Source: a virus | Direction: 5' to 3' (one strand) | Virus record (IMG/VR): IMGVR_UViG_3300035688_000016 | Location: 1-44,719 of that record | DNA: 44,719 bases | Shown here: positions 23,824 through 31,599 of the stretch, one piece after another | How positions within the stretch are numbered: position 1 is the first letter of the stretch | Layout: the number at the start of each line of letters is the position of its first letter | Made by a program: the position numbers and the translations under genes | Notes under the pieces: model-generated | Told to the model about the DNA's origin: nothing | Databases searched by the model: none | The model's input: only the letters and a program-made list of their open reading frames with translations

Positions 23824-23997
23824 ATGGCAGAGATTGGGCGACCGCCGGTTCAGGAACGGAGGCACCCGAACCGCAAGGAGCGGCGGCTGATGACCTTCGG
23901 CAAGCCTACGCGCAGTCTAGCAACTGAGCATGAGGTCGCAAAGCGGCGGCGAGCCAACAAACTAGCGGCGGAAAGTCGGAGGAGGAATAGGCAATAA
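23824..23997 (+). CDS. Small very basic protein
   Basis: This 57-residue peptide (MAEIGRPPVQERRHPNRKER ... ESRRRNRQ) starts at ATG 23824, eight bases after GGAGGG that lies in the end of the giant tail gene. About a third of its residues are Arg or Lys. It may bind nucleic acid or stabilise a virion part. The strong site and tight spacing support it as real. Confidence 0.55.
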   Translation: MAEIGRPPVQERRHPNRKERRLMTFGKPTRSLATEHEVAKRRRANKLAAESRRRNRQ

Positions 23998-23999
23998 GC

Positions 24000-24086
24000 A
24001 TGGGCGGCGTACTACGAACTCGCTGTGTCGGGCATTCTAGCGCGATTTGTGGGCATTCTAGGCGGGTAGGACAGGAGGCGAAATAG
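24000..24086 (+). CDS. Possible 28-residue Cys/His peptide
   Basis: An open frame fills the gap between two genes, with ATG 24000 about ten bases after GGAGGAGG. It contains a doubled motif (CVGHSSAICGHS), reflecting the repeat GGGCATTCTAG at 24032-24042 and 24052-24062. It is too short to judge; it may be only spacer sequence. Confidence 0.25.
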   Translation: MGGVLRTRCVGHSSAICGHSRRVGQEAK

Positions 24087-24089
24087 CAC

Positions 24090-24899
24090 ATGAGTATTGA
24101 GAGAGCATACCCCGGCGCACTTGCCTACAACGTAAGCGGCGCGACCTGGCAGAATGCTTTCGAGGCTGACAGACAGGCCGTGTACGGCCACGCCGACGCG
24201 CTCCAGACGCAGGATGAGGAACAAGGCAAGGCGGCACTCGGTACGACCGGCAAGGGCCAGGTAGGGGCCGATGAGATAACGGCGGACGGACCGACGCACA
24301 CCGCGACCGCGCCGACCGGCTTCCGGTGCATGGTCAACGGTATAGTCTACGCCCTCGCCGCGCCGGTCGAGCAGGGTTTCACGCACGATGAGGTCAACTA
24401 CGTGTTCTTCGTGGAGGGCGGCACGTTGCGGGTCAGTACGGTTGCCGATGAAACGACTGCCGATACCCTAGTCTGCACAATAGACGACACAGGCGTGGAC
24501 CCAGTAGTTGACATGCGACCTACGGGAAAGCGATGGGCCGGGTTCCCGCGGCACGCAATGGCCATGGCGGTGCTCGACCTCTCGGGCGCGGCGCAGGTAG
24601 ATGTCCCGATCCTGCACCCGGCGGATGACTGCATCCTATTGCACATCCTTTTGCTCTATGTAGAGGCATCGAGTAATAATACCGGGGTCGCCGTGACAGT
24701 CGGTAATGAGACAGACCCCGATTACTTCTATATCGGGGATTCAGAACTCAGTAAGGAGCAATGGTACGAACTGGATGCATTACTATTCGAGAACGATCTA
24801 GCTGGCGGTGATACTCTCGTCTGCGGGCATCCGGGGGGCAAGGTCGGCACGGGCGAAATCCTCGTCTGCGCCGAGTATATCCTGAACGACGCGAACTAA
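24090..24899 (+). CDS. Tail-tip / structural protein of unknown function
   Basis: A 269-residue protein beginning with a helical segment (GALAYNVSGATWQNAFEADR) followed by beta-rich sequence (GFRCMVNGIVYALAAPVEQG, VNYVFFVEGGTLRVSTVADE). The middle resembles beta-sandwich modules of phage upper-fibre or baseplate proteins. GGAGG precedes the ATG. It is the last clear structural gene before the lysis cassette. No family assigned. Confidence 0.5.
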   Translation: MSIERAYPGALAYNVSGATWQNAFEADRQAVYGHADALQTQDEEQGKAALGTTGKGQVGADEITADGPTHTATAPTGFRCMVNGIVYALAAPVEQGFTHDEVNYVFFVEGGTLRVSTVADETTADTLVCTIDDTGVDPVVDMRPTGKRWAGFPRHAMAMAVLDLSGAAQVDVPILHPADDCILLHILLLYVEASSNNTGVAVTVGNETDPDYFYIGDSELSKEQWYELDALLFENDLAGGDTLVCGHPGGKVGTGEILVCAEYILNDAN

Positions 24900-24920
24900 G
24901 GGAGGTTGAGGTATGAGCTT

Positions 24921-25238
24921 ATGACGGTTCCAGACGGGCTTATGATTACGGCCATAGTGGGCGGAGTTGGGTTTATCTCATGGGGCGGAAAGCTGATCGC
25001 CTCAGCCTACGTCCGCAACATGGACAAGCAGTGTGATGCGCAGATAAAGAGCATTGAACTGCGCGATGATTTACTCAAAGACAACATCGTGACTACGACC
25101 CGGAGTGTACAGACCCTCATTGAGGAGCATCGGACCCACGACAAGCTGTCGGCGGAGGCGCATGGAGAGACCTCCAGGCTTCTTGGGCAGATGACGACCA
25201 CTCTCATAAAGTTGAACGGAAAGACGGGAGGCAAGTAA
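24921..25238 (+). CDS. Holin-like protein, one membrane segment plus coiled coil
   Basis: The 105-residue protein has a single N-terminal hydrophobic span (MITAIVGGVGFISWGGKLIA) followed by a charged coiled-coil region (IKSIELRDDLLKDNIVTTTR) and a Lys-rich end. This layout fits class III-like holins or holin-associated membrane proteins. Start ATG 24921 is chosen because GAGG is nine bases upstream; TTG 24906 lies directly against its GGAGG and is less likely. Followed at once by a second holin candidate. Confidence 0.6.
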   Translation: MTVPDGLMITAIVGGVGFISWGGKLIASAYVRNMDKQCDAQIKSIELRDDLLKDNIVTTTRSVQTLIEEHRTHDKLSAEAHGETSRLLGQMTTTLIKLNGKTGGK

Positions 25239-25239
25239 C

Positions 25240-25425
25240 ATGGGAACATGGCTACGAAGCAGGAAGTTCAAACTGACGCTGGGGGCAGTGCTGGCCGCAG
25301 TAGCGGGCGGGGTGACCGGCCAAATGACGTGGGGACAGGTAATCTGGGCCGTCGTTCTAGCATTCACCGCCAACGGCCTCGGTATTGCCATCGAGGACGC
25401 CGGCAAGAAAAGCGCGGGCAAGTGA
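25240..25425 (+). CDS. Small holin candidate, two membrane segments
   Basis: The 61-residue protein has a basic start (WLRSRKFK), two hydrophobic segments (LTLGAVLAAVAGGVTG and WGQVIWAVVLAFTANGLGIA) and a short Lys-rich tail, a typical class II holin outline. It starts one base after the previous stop and its own stop overlaps the next gene as GTGA. Together with the M23 peptidase downstream it would form the lysis pair. Confidence 0.65.
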   Translation: MGTWLRSRKFKLTLGAVLAAVAGGVTGQMTWGQVIWAVVLAFTANGLGIAIEDAGKKSAGK

Positions 25426-25631
25426 GCAGGTTCACGGATTTTCTCAAGCGCCTGTTGAAGCAGGACAAACTGGGGCCCATCAAGACCGACCTGGAGGGTA
25501 TATTGACCGTCCTCGTGGCGCTGGAGGGGGTCGCGCCGGTGAGCATGAAGCCGCAGATCGCGCAGGGGGAAAAGCGTCTGCGGCAACTCATTCGGGATCT
25601 GACGGTGTTTGAGTTGATCGGCGGACTGTAG
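25422..25631 (+). CDS. Small lysis-cassette protein of unknown function
   Basis: The 69-residue protein starts at GTG 25422, overlapping the holin stop. It is helical and amphipathic (FTDFLKRLLKQDKLGPIKTD, GEKRLRQLIRDLTVFELIGG). It might be an antiholin or accessory lysis factor, given its position, but nothing in the sequence proves it. Confidence 0.5.
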   Translation: MSRFTDFLKRLLKQDKLGPIKTDLEGILTVLVALEGVAPVSMKPQIAQGEKRLRQLIRDLTVFELIGGL

Positions 25632-25640
25632 GCCGGGCGC

Positions 25641-26192
25641 ATGGAACCCGAAGGAGCACGGACGCTCTACGACGGCAACATTCGCTTGACCCGCCGGTAT
25701 GTGGCGCAGATCCCGACCGATCCGGAGACGCGCAGGGACTTGGAGCAGGTGGCGAAGCAGGCACTATGGGAGGCGGCAGTCGCTCACGACCCGGCGAAGG
25801 GGTATCAGTTCTCGACGCTGGCCTGCCTGTATATCCGGGGTAGGCTCCAACAATACCAGCGGGATTGCATGAACATGATCCGCGTCCCCCGGCTGAAGTA
25901 CAAGGCGGGCGTGAGGCAACCCTGCACGTTGGAGTCCGAACTGCCGCCGGGGGCCTTCGACGTGGAGGCGAACCCGGAGGACAGCGGCCTGCGGAGGGTC
26001 GTCGGTGAGGCGATCCGCGACCTGGCGATAAGCGAGCGGGACAGGCGGGTACTGCGGCTCACACTGATAGAGGAACGCACGTATGCCGAGGCCGGGCGCG
26101 CCGTGAACCGCTCGCATAGCCTTGCCCATAGGATAATCAAGGCTCACCGGCCGGCACTCCAGGCGGCGCTAGAAAGGGTAGTGGCGATATGA
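25641..26192 (+). CDS. Sigma-70-like factor in the lysis cassette
   Basis: The 183-residue protein has a region 2-like segment (QVAKQALWEAAVAHDPAKGY, QFSTLACLYIRGRLQQYQRD) at ~40-80 and a region 4-like helix-turn-helix near the end (ISERDRRVLRLTLIEERTYA, EAGRAVNRSHSLAHRI). It likely directs host RNA polymerase or acts as a late-transcription factor. The region 2.3 aromatic residues normally used for promoter melting are partly missing. It sits between holins and endolysin, and its stop overlaps the endolysin start. Confidence 0.72.
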   Translation: MEPEGARTLYDGNIRLTRRYVAQIPTDPETRRDLEQVAKQALWEAAVAHDPAKGYQFSTLACLYIRGRLQQYQRDCMNMIRVPRLKYKAGVRQPCTLESELPPGAFDVEANPEDSGLRRVVGEAIRDLAISERDRRVLRLTLIEERTYAEAGRAVNRSHSLAHRIIKAHRPALQAALERVVAI

Positions 26193-26650
26193 CCTCTCCA
26201 TTGAAGGACTACGGCGGGTTACTGAGTAGGCGATTGAACCGGACCCTACATGGGCGGTCGGTATATCGGCGGCAGGACGTGCCCGGGCATAACGTAGTGC
26301 ATGGCTACAACAATCCCGGCACTGGCGACGCGGTTGACTTCTTCGGGCCGAAGGGTGAGCCGGTCTACGCGGCGCACGACGGCACGATCAGGCGCATTGC
26401 CGACCCCGGCGGGAAGTTGTCCTGCCTCTACATCAATGGCAACCACGTCCTGACCGTCTATGCCCATGTCAGTATCAAGCCGGGGCTGAGGTTGGGTAGT
26501 CTGGTCAAGGAAGGGCAGGTGATCGGCTGGATCGGGAAGCGGCTGAGAGACCCGCACCTGCACTTCGAGTGCTGGCTGAACGGCAAGGCCCTGACCGGCC
26601 GGACGCCGGGCGAAGTCGCAAGGAAAATGGCGGGGGCACTCGGAGACTGA
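26189..26650 (+). CDS. Endolysin, peptidase M23 (LytM) family
   Basis: A 153-residue single-domain zinc metallopeptidase that would cut peptidoglycan cross-bridges. The fold signature is visible: a metal-site stretch VVHGYNNPGTGDAVDFFG, GEPVYAAHDGTIRRI, LTVYAHVS, and the catalytic DPHLHFE. There is no signal peptide, so release should depend on the holins. ATG 26189 overlaps the sigma-like gene's TGA. Confidence 0.85.
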   Translation: MTSPLKDYGGLLSRRLNRTLHGRSVYRRQDVPGHNVVHGYNNPGTGDAVDFFGPKGEPVYAAHDGTIRRIADPGGKLSCLYINGNHVLTVYAHVSIKPGLRLGSLVKEGQVIGWIGKRLRDPHLHFECWLNGKALTGRTPGEVARKMAGALGD

Positions 26651-26651
26651 C

Positions 26652-26924
26652 ATGGAAGGCGGCGATGTCGTTCACTGCCCCTGTTGCGGCGGAGTCTGCG
26701 TCGTGGAGACGACTGCCACTGCCCCCAGCGGCAGCCACAAGGCTATCTCGTACCGGCCCGTCGGCGACTCGGCACTGCAATCCGAGAATGAGCGGCTAAA
26801 GACCGATAACAAACGACTGACGACGGATAACCGGGCAATCCTGACCGCACTGCATTCTGCCTGCGTGGAGGTCGCGGACCTCCGCGCGGCACTGTTCCAG
26901 TTGACGCCGAGGAGCAGGCATTGA
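26652..26924 (+). CDS. Zinc-ribbon plus coiled-coil protein after the endolysin
   Basis: The 90-residue protein starts with CPCCGGVCVVETT, a probable zinc knuckle, then has a heptad-like coil (SENERLKTDNKRLTTDNRAI) and a basic end. It begins one base after the endolysin stop and is the last + strand gene, ending eight bases before a convergent gene. It lacks a membrane segment, so a spanin role is unlikely. Confidence 0.55.
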   Translation: MEGGDVVHCPCCGGVCVVETTATAPSGSHKAISYRPVGDSALQSENERLKTDNKRLTTDNRAILTALHSACVEVADLRAALFQLTPRSRH

Positions 26925-26931
26925 GCAGGAT

Positions 26932-27570
26932 TTACCCACTTACCCGCCCATGAGCGGCCCAGCCAGGCCCTGCCCTGCCCGGCCCCAGCCTGTTTGATGA
27001 AGAAGTCCTTAACCACAGCATCCGCCTGATCGCCGCATCTTTGAGTGCGGCGTCTGCCCATGGGGTTACTGGTGCTGTCGGCCAACTGGCTATAGTGCTA
27101 CTCAAGGGGTATCCATCCCAACCATCAGGATCACTCACCAACATAGCCTCCCATTCCCCGATCTCAGGGTTCCAGTTCAGACCGCAGAGGACGCCGCTAA
27201 AGAAGTCGGGGTAGTCTTGGTATCCGGTATGTCCCTCCATCTGCGGGCAGACACCATCGCTCGCCCGAGGCTTCTCATAGAACCCTACAATCAATTCATT
27301 TCCAGTAAACGGGCCCCACGGGTCCATCGGGATCTCACTTGTCCTGACCGTTATCAGCATCCCGACCAGGAGCGGGTACGGTTCCCAGTCCCTCGGCGTC
27401 AGACCATCCTCTGGGTTGTAGTACGCATTCAGCCGTGCCACAAACACGGGGCGCTCCCTGAATGCCGGAGATAACACCACGTCCAACCGCCCAACGTCCT
27501 TGAGGATGGTGCCCGCTGGCAGATGCACCAGGGGGTGTACGAGGATTAGGAGGAGGGCAAGGGTAGTCAT
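26932..27570 (-). CDS. Putative secreted protein at the end of the early block
   Basis: The 212-residue protein starts at ATG 27570 (GAGGAG upstream) with a signal-like sequence (TTLALLLILVHPLVHLPAG). The body is Trp/Pro/Gly-rich (RDWEPYPLLVGMLITV, MDPWGPFTGNELIVGFYEKP). The last ~20 residues are Gly/Ala/Arg low complexity encoded by a GGCC-rich run and may be unselected. Start overlaps the upstream stop as ATGA. It could act in the periplasm or cell surface, for example in exclusion, but no family is recognised. Confidence 0.5.
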   Translation of the reverse strand: MTTLALLLILVHPLVHLPAGTILKDVGRLDVVLSPAFRERPVFVARLNAYYNPEDGLTPRDWEPYPLLVGMLITVRTSEIPMDPWGPFTGNELIVGFYEKPRASDGVCPQMEGHTGYQDYPDFFSGVLCGLNWNPEIGEWEAMLVSDPDGWDGYPLSSTIASWPTAPVTPWADAALKDAAIRRMLWLRTSSSNRLGPGRAGPGWAAHGRVSG

Positions 27571-27872
27571 TTGTCTGCCGTCTCCTCGCCAAACCACTCA
27601 ACGAAATCAGCCAACCGCAACGTCACGAACCGCTCGGCCCTTACGCCCTGCCTCACAACCGTAAAGACCACCATCGGCAAGTGGCCCGGCTTCGCGTCAC
27701 GGACTGCCTGCGCGACAGCCGAGAGGAACCAGGCGGGCAGTGACTTCCGAGCTTTATGCTGAATGCTAAAGCTCGGCGTGTCCGCGTCGCTTTGCCCCTT
27801 GCCGACATTCGGATTGCGCGTGGTGCCGAATATGGCGGCTGTCTCGCGCTCCAACCGCTTCCAACGTGTCAT
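27567..27872 (-). CDS. PD-(D/E)XK-like nuclease / resolvase-like protein
   Basis: The 101-residue protein resembles small phage resolvase-like nucleases: an N-terminal helix with Glu (RLERETAAIFGTTR), then SDADTPSFSIQHKARKSLPA, where Asp and the QHK strand stand in for the D...(E/D)XK core, and a final VVFTVVRQG strand. The usual Glu of ExK is Gln here, which may weaken catalysis. It overlaps the methyltransferase upstream and the secreted gene downstream by four bases each. Confidence 0.6.
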   Translation of the reverse strand: MTRWKRLERETAAIFGTTRNPNVGKGQSDADTPSFSIQHKARKSLPAWFLSAVAQAVRDAKPGHLPMVVFTVVRQGVRAERFVTLRLADFVEWFGEETADK

Positions 27873-29422
27873 GGTTCCTCCTCCAACCCCAACTCCATGT
27901 TCCGGTCACGCTCGCGGCGGGCCAGCTCCTCCGCCTGCCGCTTCATATCCTTCGCCTGGGCGGTCAACTTCGCCGCCGCGAGCTGGCAGTAGCCTTCACT
28001 GATTTCGATTCCCACACTTTTCCTGCCGAGTTCGCGGGCGACGAGTAAGGTCGTGGCTATACCGCAGAACGGGTCGAGGACAGTTGCGGGGACAGGTTCG
28101 CCAGCGTTGCAGGTGCAGGTAGCACGCCAGGAGAGGGTTTGGGAATTGGTAACAAGGCCGAGTCCGCTCTCCCGCCGGGGATAATGCTCACCGTCGAAGT
28201 CGCCTTTGTTCCGCACCTTGCGGTTTGCACGGGCTGGGTGCTCGTAGGTATCGCCCTTGCTGATAACCCTGGCGAACGGACTCCCGCACCTGGCGCACAC
28301 GCCCTTCTCGCTCGTGGACGCCATCAGAATTGTCTCCACGAGCTTGTCCGGGTAGGTCGCGTAATGGGGTTCCTTCCTGGGCTGCGGCGTGATGTACCAA
28401 ACGTCGCGGAGATTCCGGCCAGCGGATATCCCCTGGAGTATAAACCTATCTTTTAGGCCGCGTAACGCCTTCCGAGCACTACGGTTGCGATTCGTCCCAT
28501 GTGCGTAATCCTTCGCGCCCCCGGTCTGCGCGTCGAAGTTCGGCTGACTCAATCTTTCGACGCTACTAGGACTCAACAGTTCTCGCACAGCGTCCCCGTC
28601 CCCATAGTAACTCCCCGTCTTGGCGAGCATGAGCACCACGTCGTAGGCGTGAGTGGGCCGCCAGGAACCCTTGCGAAGCACAAGGAGATCGTTCGGCAAG
28701 CAAATGGGGCAGCCGGGGCAGTCCTGCCACTTGGCGTCTGATTCAACGACGTTGCCGCTGTGGTCCTGGAAATGTCCGGCCTGCCGTGCCTGTTCCCGAC
28801 CTACGTTGCCGAGCTTCACCCTATGCCTGGTAAAAGTCCAGCCCCTCACGCTTTCCGGCATAACGCTCCCCGCGCCGTCCGGGTCGAACGAGCGCCCCTT
28901 GCTCCAGATGATGAACGAGCGCACGATCCAGCCGTCGGCCTGGAGTGCAAGTGCGAGCCGGGACGGAATCAGGCAGAGGTCGAGGGGCTTCAACCCTTGC
29001 GCCTTCAACACAGAGACGTTGCCCCGGTCGAGGGGATACACACCTTCGACCTTGCCCGTATCCTGCAAACTATCTGCCCCACCACCAGGGTTGTAACACT
29101 TACCCTTGCCGCTCGCCGCTTTGTCGCCGATCACCACCCAGCAGGTTCCGTCGCTTCTCAACACGCGCTTGACCGCCTGGAAGCATTCGACGAGGTGGGC
29201 GAGATAAGCGTCAATCGTCGGTTCAAGTCCGAGGCAGGCTGTTGTGCCGTCAGCCCACAGCACCGGCGCAACGGGCTCGTCGCCGTCTTTGTACGAGCGT
29301 AAAGCAAAATATGGGGGACTCGTGCAGCAGGTGTGAACCGACTCGGGCTCCAGCTCGGCCAGGACCGCACGGCAATCCGCGTTGAACAGAGTCACAGCGT
29401 TGTCCGACCAGAACGGCGTCAT
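27869..29422 (-). CDS. Site-specific DNA methyltransferase (N4/N6, beta order)
   Basis: The 517-residue protein has motif IV TSPPYFALRSY near residue 35 and SAM-binding motif DPFCGIATT followed by GIEISEGY near 460-490, the beta-class order. A zinc-ribbon-like insert (CARCGSPF ... CTCNAG) lies before the SAM motif, and a second Cys pair occurs in CPGCPICLPND. SPPY with this order favours N4-cytosine or N6-adenine. ATG 29422 has GGGAGG upstream and overlaps the preceding stop. It is unrelated in layout to the ParB-fused enzyme of the late block. Confidence 0.88.
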   Translation of the reverse strand: MTPFWSDNAVTLFNADCRAVLAELEPESVHTCCTSPPYFALRSYKDGDEPVAPVLWADGTTACLGLEPTIDAYLAHLVECFQAVKRVLRSDGTCWVVIGDKAASGKGKCYNPGGGADSLQDTGKVEGVYPLDRGNVSVLKAQGLKPLDLCLIPSRLALALQADGWIVRSFIIWSKGRSFDPDGAGSVMPESVRGWTFTRHRVKLGNVGREQARQAGHFQDHSGNVVESDAKWQDCPGCPICLPNDLLVLRKGSWRPTHAYDVVLMLAKTGSYYGDGDAVRELLSPSSVERLSQPNFDAQTGGAKDYAHGTNRNRSARKALRGLKDRFILQGISAGRNLRDVWYITPQPRKEPHYATYPDKLVETILMASTSEKGVCARCGSPFARVISKGDTYEHPARANRKVRNKGDFDGEHYPRRESGLGLVTNSQTLSWRATCTCNAGEPVPATVLDPFCGIATTLLVARELGRKSVGIEISEGYCQLAAAKLTAQAKDMKRQAEELARRERDRNMELGLEEEP

Positions 29423-29646
29423 GGGGCTGCCTCCCGGCTGTGGGTTTCGCCCTCCGCGTAGCCAGTAACGTACCCGTGATCCCAGCCCAGGTCCTCCCAT
29501 GCCAGGAGTAGTCGGACCAGCTCGCTCATCAACGGAGGACCGATTGGCAGGTCTAGGAAGAGTCCAAACTTGTCGAGCACGACCTGCACCTCGGATCTCG
29601 CGTCCTGCCGCCGGATGCGCGACACACGGCGGGTCTTACTCTTCAC
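29419..29646 (-). CDS. Small early protein of unknown function
   Basis: The 75-residue protein starts at GTG 29646 with GAGGAG nine bases upstream and overlaps both neighbours by four bases. It has a basic start (KSKTRRVSRIRRQDARSE) and a helical remainder (MSELVRLLLAWEDLGWDHGY). It is co-translated with the methyltransferase and may assist it; nothing more can be read. Confidence 0.5.
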   Translation of the reverse strand: MKSKTRRVSRIRRQDARSEVQVVLDKFGLFLDLPIGPPLMSELVRLLLAWEDLGWDHGYVTGYAEGETHSREAAP

Positions 29647-29912
29647 GGGGCTTGCTCCTCGACGATTGCGCGCCAGGCGTTGTAAGAGACACAGTAGGCA
29701 CAGTCGCAACCCGGATCGGGAGTCTTACCTGGGACAGCCCCAATCACCTTCTCCGCCGCCTCCCGTCTCCGCCGCTCGTAGCGCAGTTGGGCGAGTAGCG
29801 CGGGAACGTCCTCGCGGGCATGGGCAATGAGATATGCGGTCCAGGGTCCCTTTGTCGCCGCGTCAGCCCGCGCCTGGATTGCGGCCAGTTCCTCTTCACT
29901 CAACAGTTTCAA
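29643..29912 (-). CDS. Ead/Ea22-like early protein
   Basis: The 89-residue protein opens with LLSEEELAAIQARADAATKG followed by PW, the hallmark start of Ead/Ea22-like phage early proteins of unknown role. A CDCAYC pair sits near the end. TTG 29912 is chosen because GGAG lies seven bases upstream, inside the end of the DUF5131 gene. Its stop overlaps the next gene as GTGA. Confidence 0.55.
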   Translation of the reverse strand: MKLLSEEELAAIQARADAATKGPWTAYLIAHAREDVPALLAQLRYERRRREAAEKVIGAVPGKTPDPGCDCAYCVSYNAWRAIVEEQAP

Positions 29913-30708
29913 TTCCTTGCTCCTTTCCGCCGACCGGGTCTTGCCAATCCGTGACACTGCGGAACGGCTCGCCACTCCGCGGATCTGTCACCTGCTGGAT
30001 AATCGGCTCCAGGTTGGACTTCAGCCAGACACCGACCCCCGCTTCGGGCGCGAACCAGATCAGGCGTTCCACAAGCGCGGGTCGCGTTCCCCCGACCGTC
30101 TGCCCAACGGTCCTGCCATTTCGCGTCAGTGCGCCTACTACCATCCACTCGATAGTAGCCAATGCCTTCGGAGTCCCAATCCCCTGCGCCACATCCCTAG
30201 TCAACAGCGGCTCGACCGACAACCATGTGTGCCAGCCCATCCGGTTGAGGCGGCTCAACGAATTCACTGCCGGTCGGCCAGATTCATAATCACAGATTGA
30301 GGCCCCAACCCAGACGTTCGGCAGAACCGCACGCTCGCCGAAGAACTCCTCCGCTGCCCCGTACTGCTTCGTCAGGAAGAGGAATTGGTGCCGGGGACAT
30401 TCTTGCACCCGGCACCAGATTTGCTCTCGCCGTCCCCAGTGGATCTTAGGGTCCAAGAAATCAGACGTGAATTGCACCAGAAAACGTGCTGGTGTGGTCA
30501 TGCCTAGGGGCGCGCGGAGTACCCTCTCGTAGTCGGTCTTCAGTGTCGGTTCCTCCGGCCACCCGAACCGCCTGCACATAGCCAGCGCCCAGCAGTCAGC
30601 ACGGCAGGGACAGGCGGTGTTGCTGCACCCAGTCCACAGATTCCAGGCGTAACCGATCCGGCCTCCGCCGTGCGCGTAGTCAATTTCGGTTCGTGCTAGT
30701 CTGGTCAT
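29896..30708 (-). CDS. DUF5131 family protein (phage Gp37/Gp68-like)
   Basis: The 270-residue protein has the family's opening YAWNLWTGCSNTACPCRADC (residues ~20-40) with clustered cysteines, then FVQFTSDFLDP, FLFLTKQYGAAEEF, NVWVGASICDYES, LSVEPLL and EWMVVGA. These match DUF5131, whose Cys-rich start and barrel-like strands recall radical-SAM enzymes, although function is unproven. ATG 30708 overlaps the upstream stop. Confidence 0.8.
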   Translation of the reverse strand: MTRLARTEIDYAHGGGRIGYAWNLWTGCSNTACPCRADCWALAMCRRFGWPEEPTLKTDYERVLRAPLGMTTPARFLVQFTSDFLDPKIHWGRREQIWCRVQECPRHQFLFLTKQYGAAEEFFGERAVLPNVWVGASICDYESGRPAVNSLSRLNRMGWHTWLSVEPLLTRDVAQGIGTPKALATIEWMVVGALTRNGRTVGQTVGGTRPALVERLIWFAPEAGVGVWLKSNLEPIIQQVTDPRSGEPFRSVTDWQDPVGGKEQGIETVE

Positions 30709-30935
30709 TTGGCCTCCTGTTCCACCGCGAGCTCGCCTTCGTCCAGAAATCCCGCCTCCTCCAACTCTCCGACACGCAGATACGCCCAGGTGCAGAGGGC
30801 GCGCACCTGTTCTGGCCGTAGATAGAAGTGCTGGTAATTGGACCCGTCGAAGCACACAACAAGTGTCAGTTCGTGATCTGCCCTTCCTGAGATGCCAAAG
30901 TCGTATAGATCCGTTGTGATCGTCAAGCCTTTCAT
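30705..30935 (-). CDS. Small early protein of unknown function
   Basis: The 76-residue acidic protein (GLTITTDLYDFGISGRADHE, YLRPEQVRALCTWAYLRVGE) starts at ATG 30935 behind AAGGAG. It is coupled to the DUF5131 gene by an ATGA overlap. The strand-helix pattern suggests a small alpha-beta domain. No family assigned. Confidence 0.5.
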   Translation of the reverse strand: MKGLTITTDLYDFGISGRADHELTLVVCFDGSNYQHFYLRPEQVRALCTWAYLRVGELEEAGFLDEGELAVEQEAK

Positions 30936-30948
30936 TCCTTACTCCTTC

Positions 30949-31599
30949 CTACGCCCCTACGCACTGCCCGTGTTTCCTCAGCCTGCGGGCGGCGAGTCGT
31001 CGCGCCCACTCACGACTGAAGCCCATTGCCGCTCCAATCTGCTGATAGTTCCAGCCTGCCGTGTGTAGCGCCCCCACCGCTGCCTGCCGCAACCCTTGGC
31101 GATCAGTGGGTAGCCTTAGCCACACGATAGCAGCGCGGCGAATGTAGTGCCGCAGCGTGGTAGGTGAGACCATAAGCAGTCTCGCAGCGTCCCCAACGCC
31201 GATGCACGGATTCGCTGCATACAGGGCAAGCTGTTCTGCCTGCGCCTCGGTTGGGAACCTCCGCCTTACCCACCTAATGTTCTCCCTTCTGCAGCAAACT
31301 GCCAGACTGGCGTAACTCATACCGAGCGCGGGGGCTGCCTCGCGTGCAGGCATGGTCCCCTCGGCAGCCATCACACGGAGCAACGTCGTGTCGTGGTAGA
31401 CTCGGAACCGCCCCACGTGACCATTTCTCGCTCGGCACCTGACCTGGTACACGTCGGGATAGTATCGGTCTAGCCAATCTCGCGCTGTTAGGCAAGACAC
31501 ACCCAACTGGCGACATATACTACGCAAGGACCGCAGGGGTTCTGTTCGTGCAGCCTCGGCGAACTCCTCACGCTTCGACATCGGATATGGTTTGCCCAT
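30949..31599 (-). CDS. Multi-HTH DNA-binding protein
   Basis: The 216-residue basic protein contains several helix-turn-helix segments: SICRQLGVSCLTARDWLDRY (~28-48), AAPALGMSYASLAVCCRREN (~88-108), DAARLLMVSPTTLRHYIRRA (~135-155) and QQIGAAMGFSREWARRLAAR (~186-206). It probably binds phage or host DNA at an extended site, as a regulator or replication factor. ATG 31599 shares a base with the previous stop (TAATG). Confidence 0.65.
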   Translation of the reverse strand: MGKPYPMSKREEFAEAARTEPLRSLRSICRQLGVSCLTARDWLDRYYPDVYQVRCRARNGHVGRFRVYHDTTLLRVMAAEGTMPAREAAPALGMSYASLAVCCRRENIRWVRRRFPTEAQAEQLALYAANPCIGVGDAARLLMVSPTTLRHYIRRAAIVWLRLPTDRQGLRQAAVGALHTAGWNYQQIGAAMGFSREWARRLAARRLRKHGQCVGA

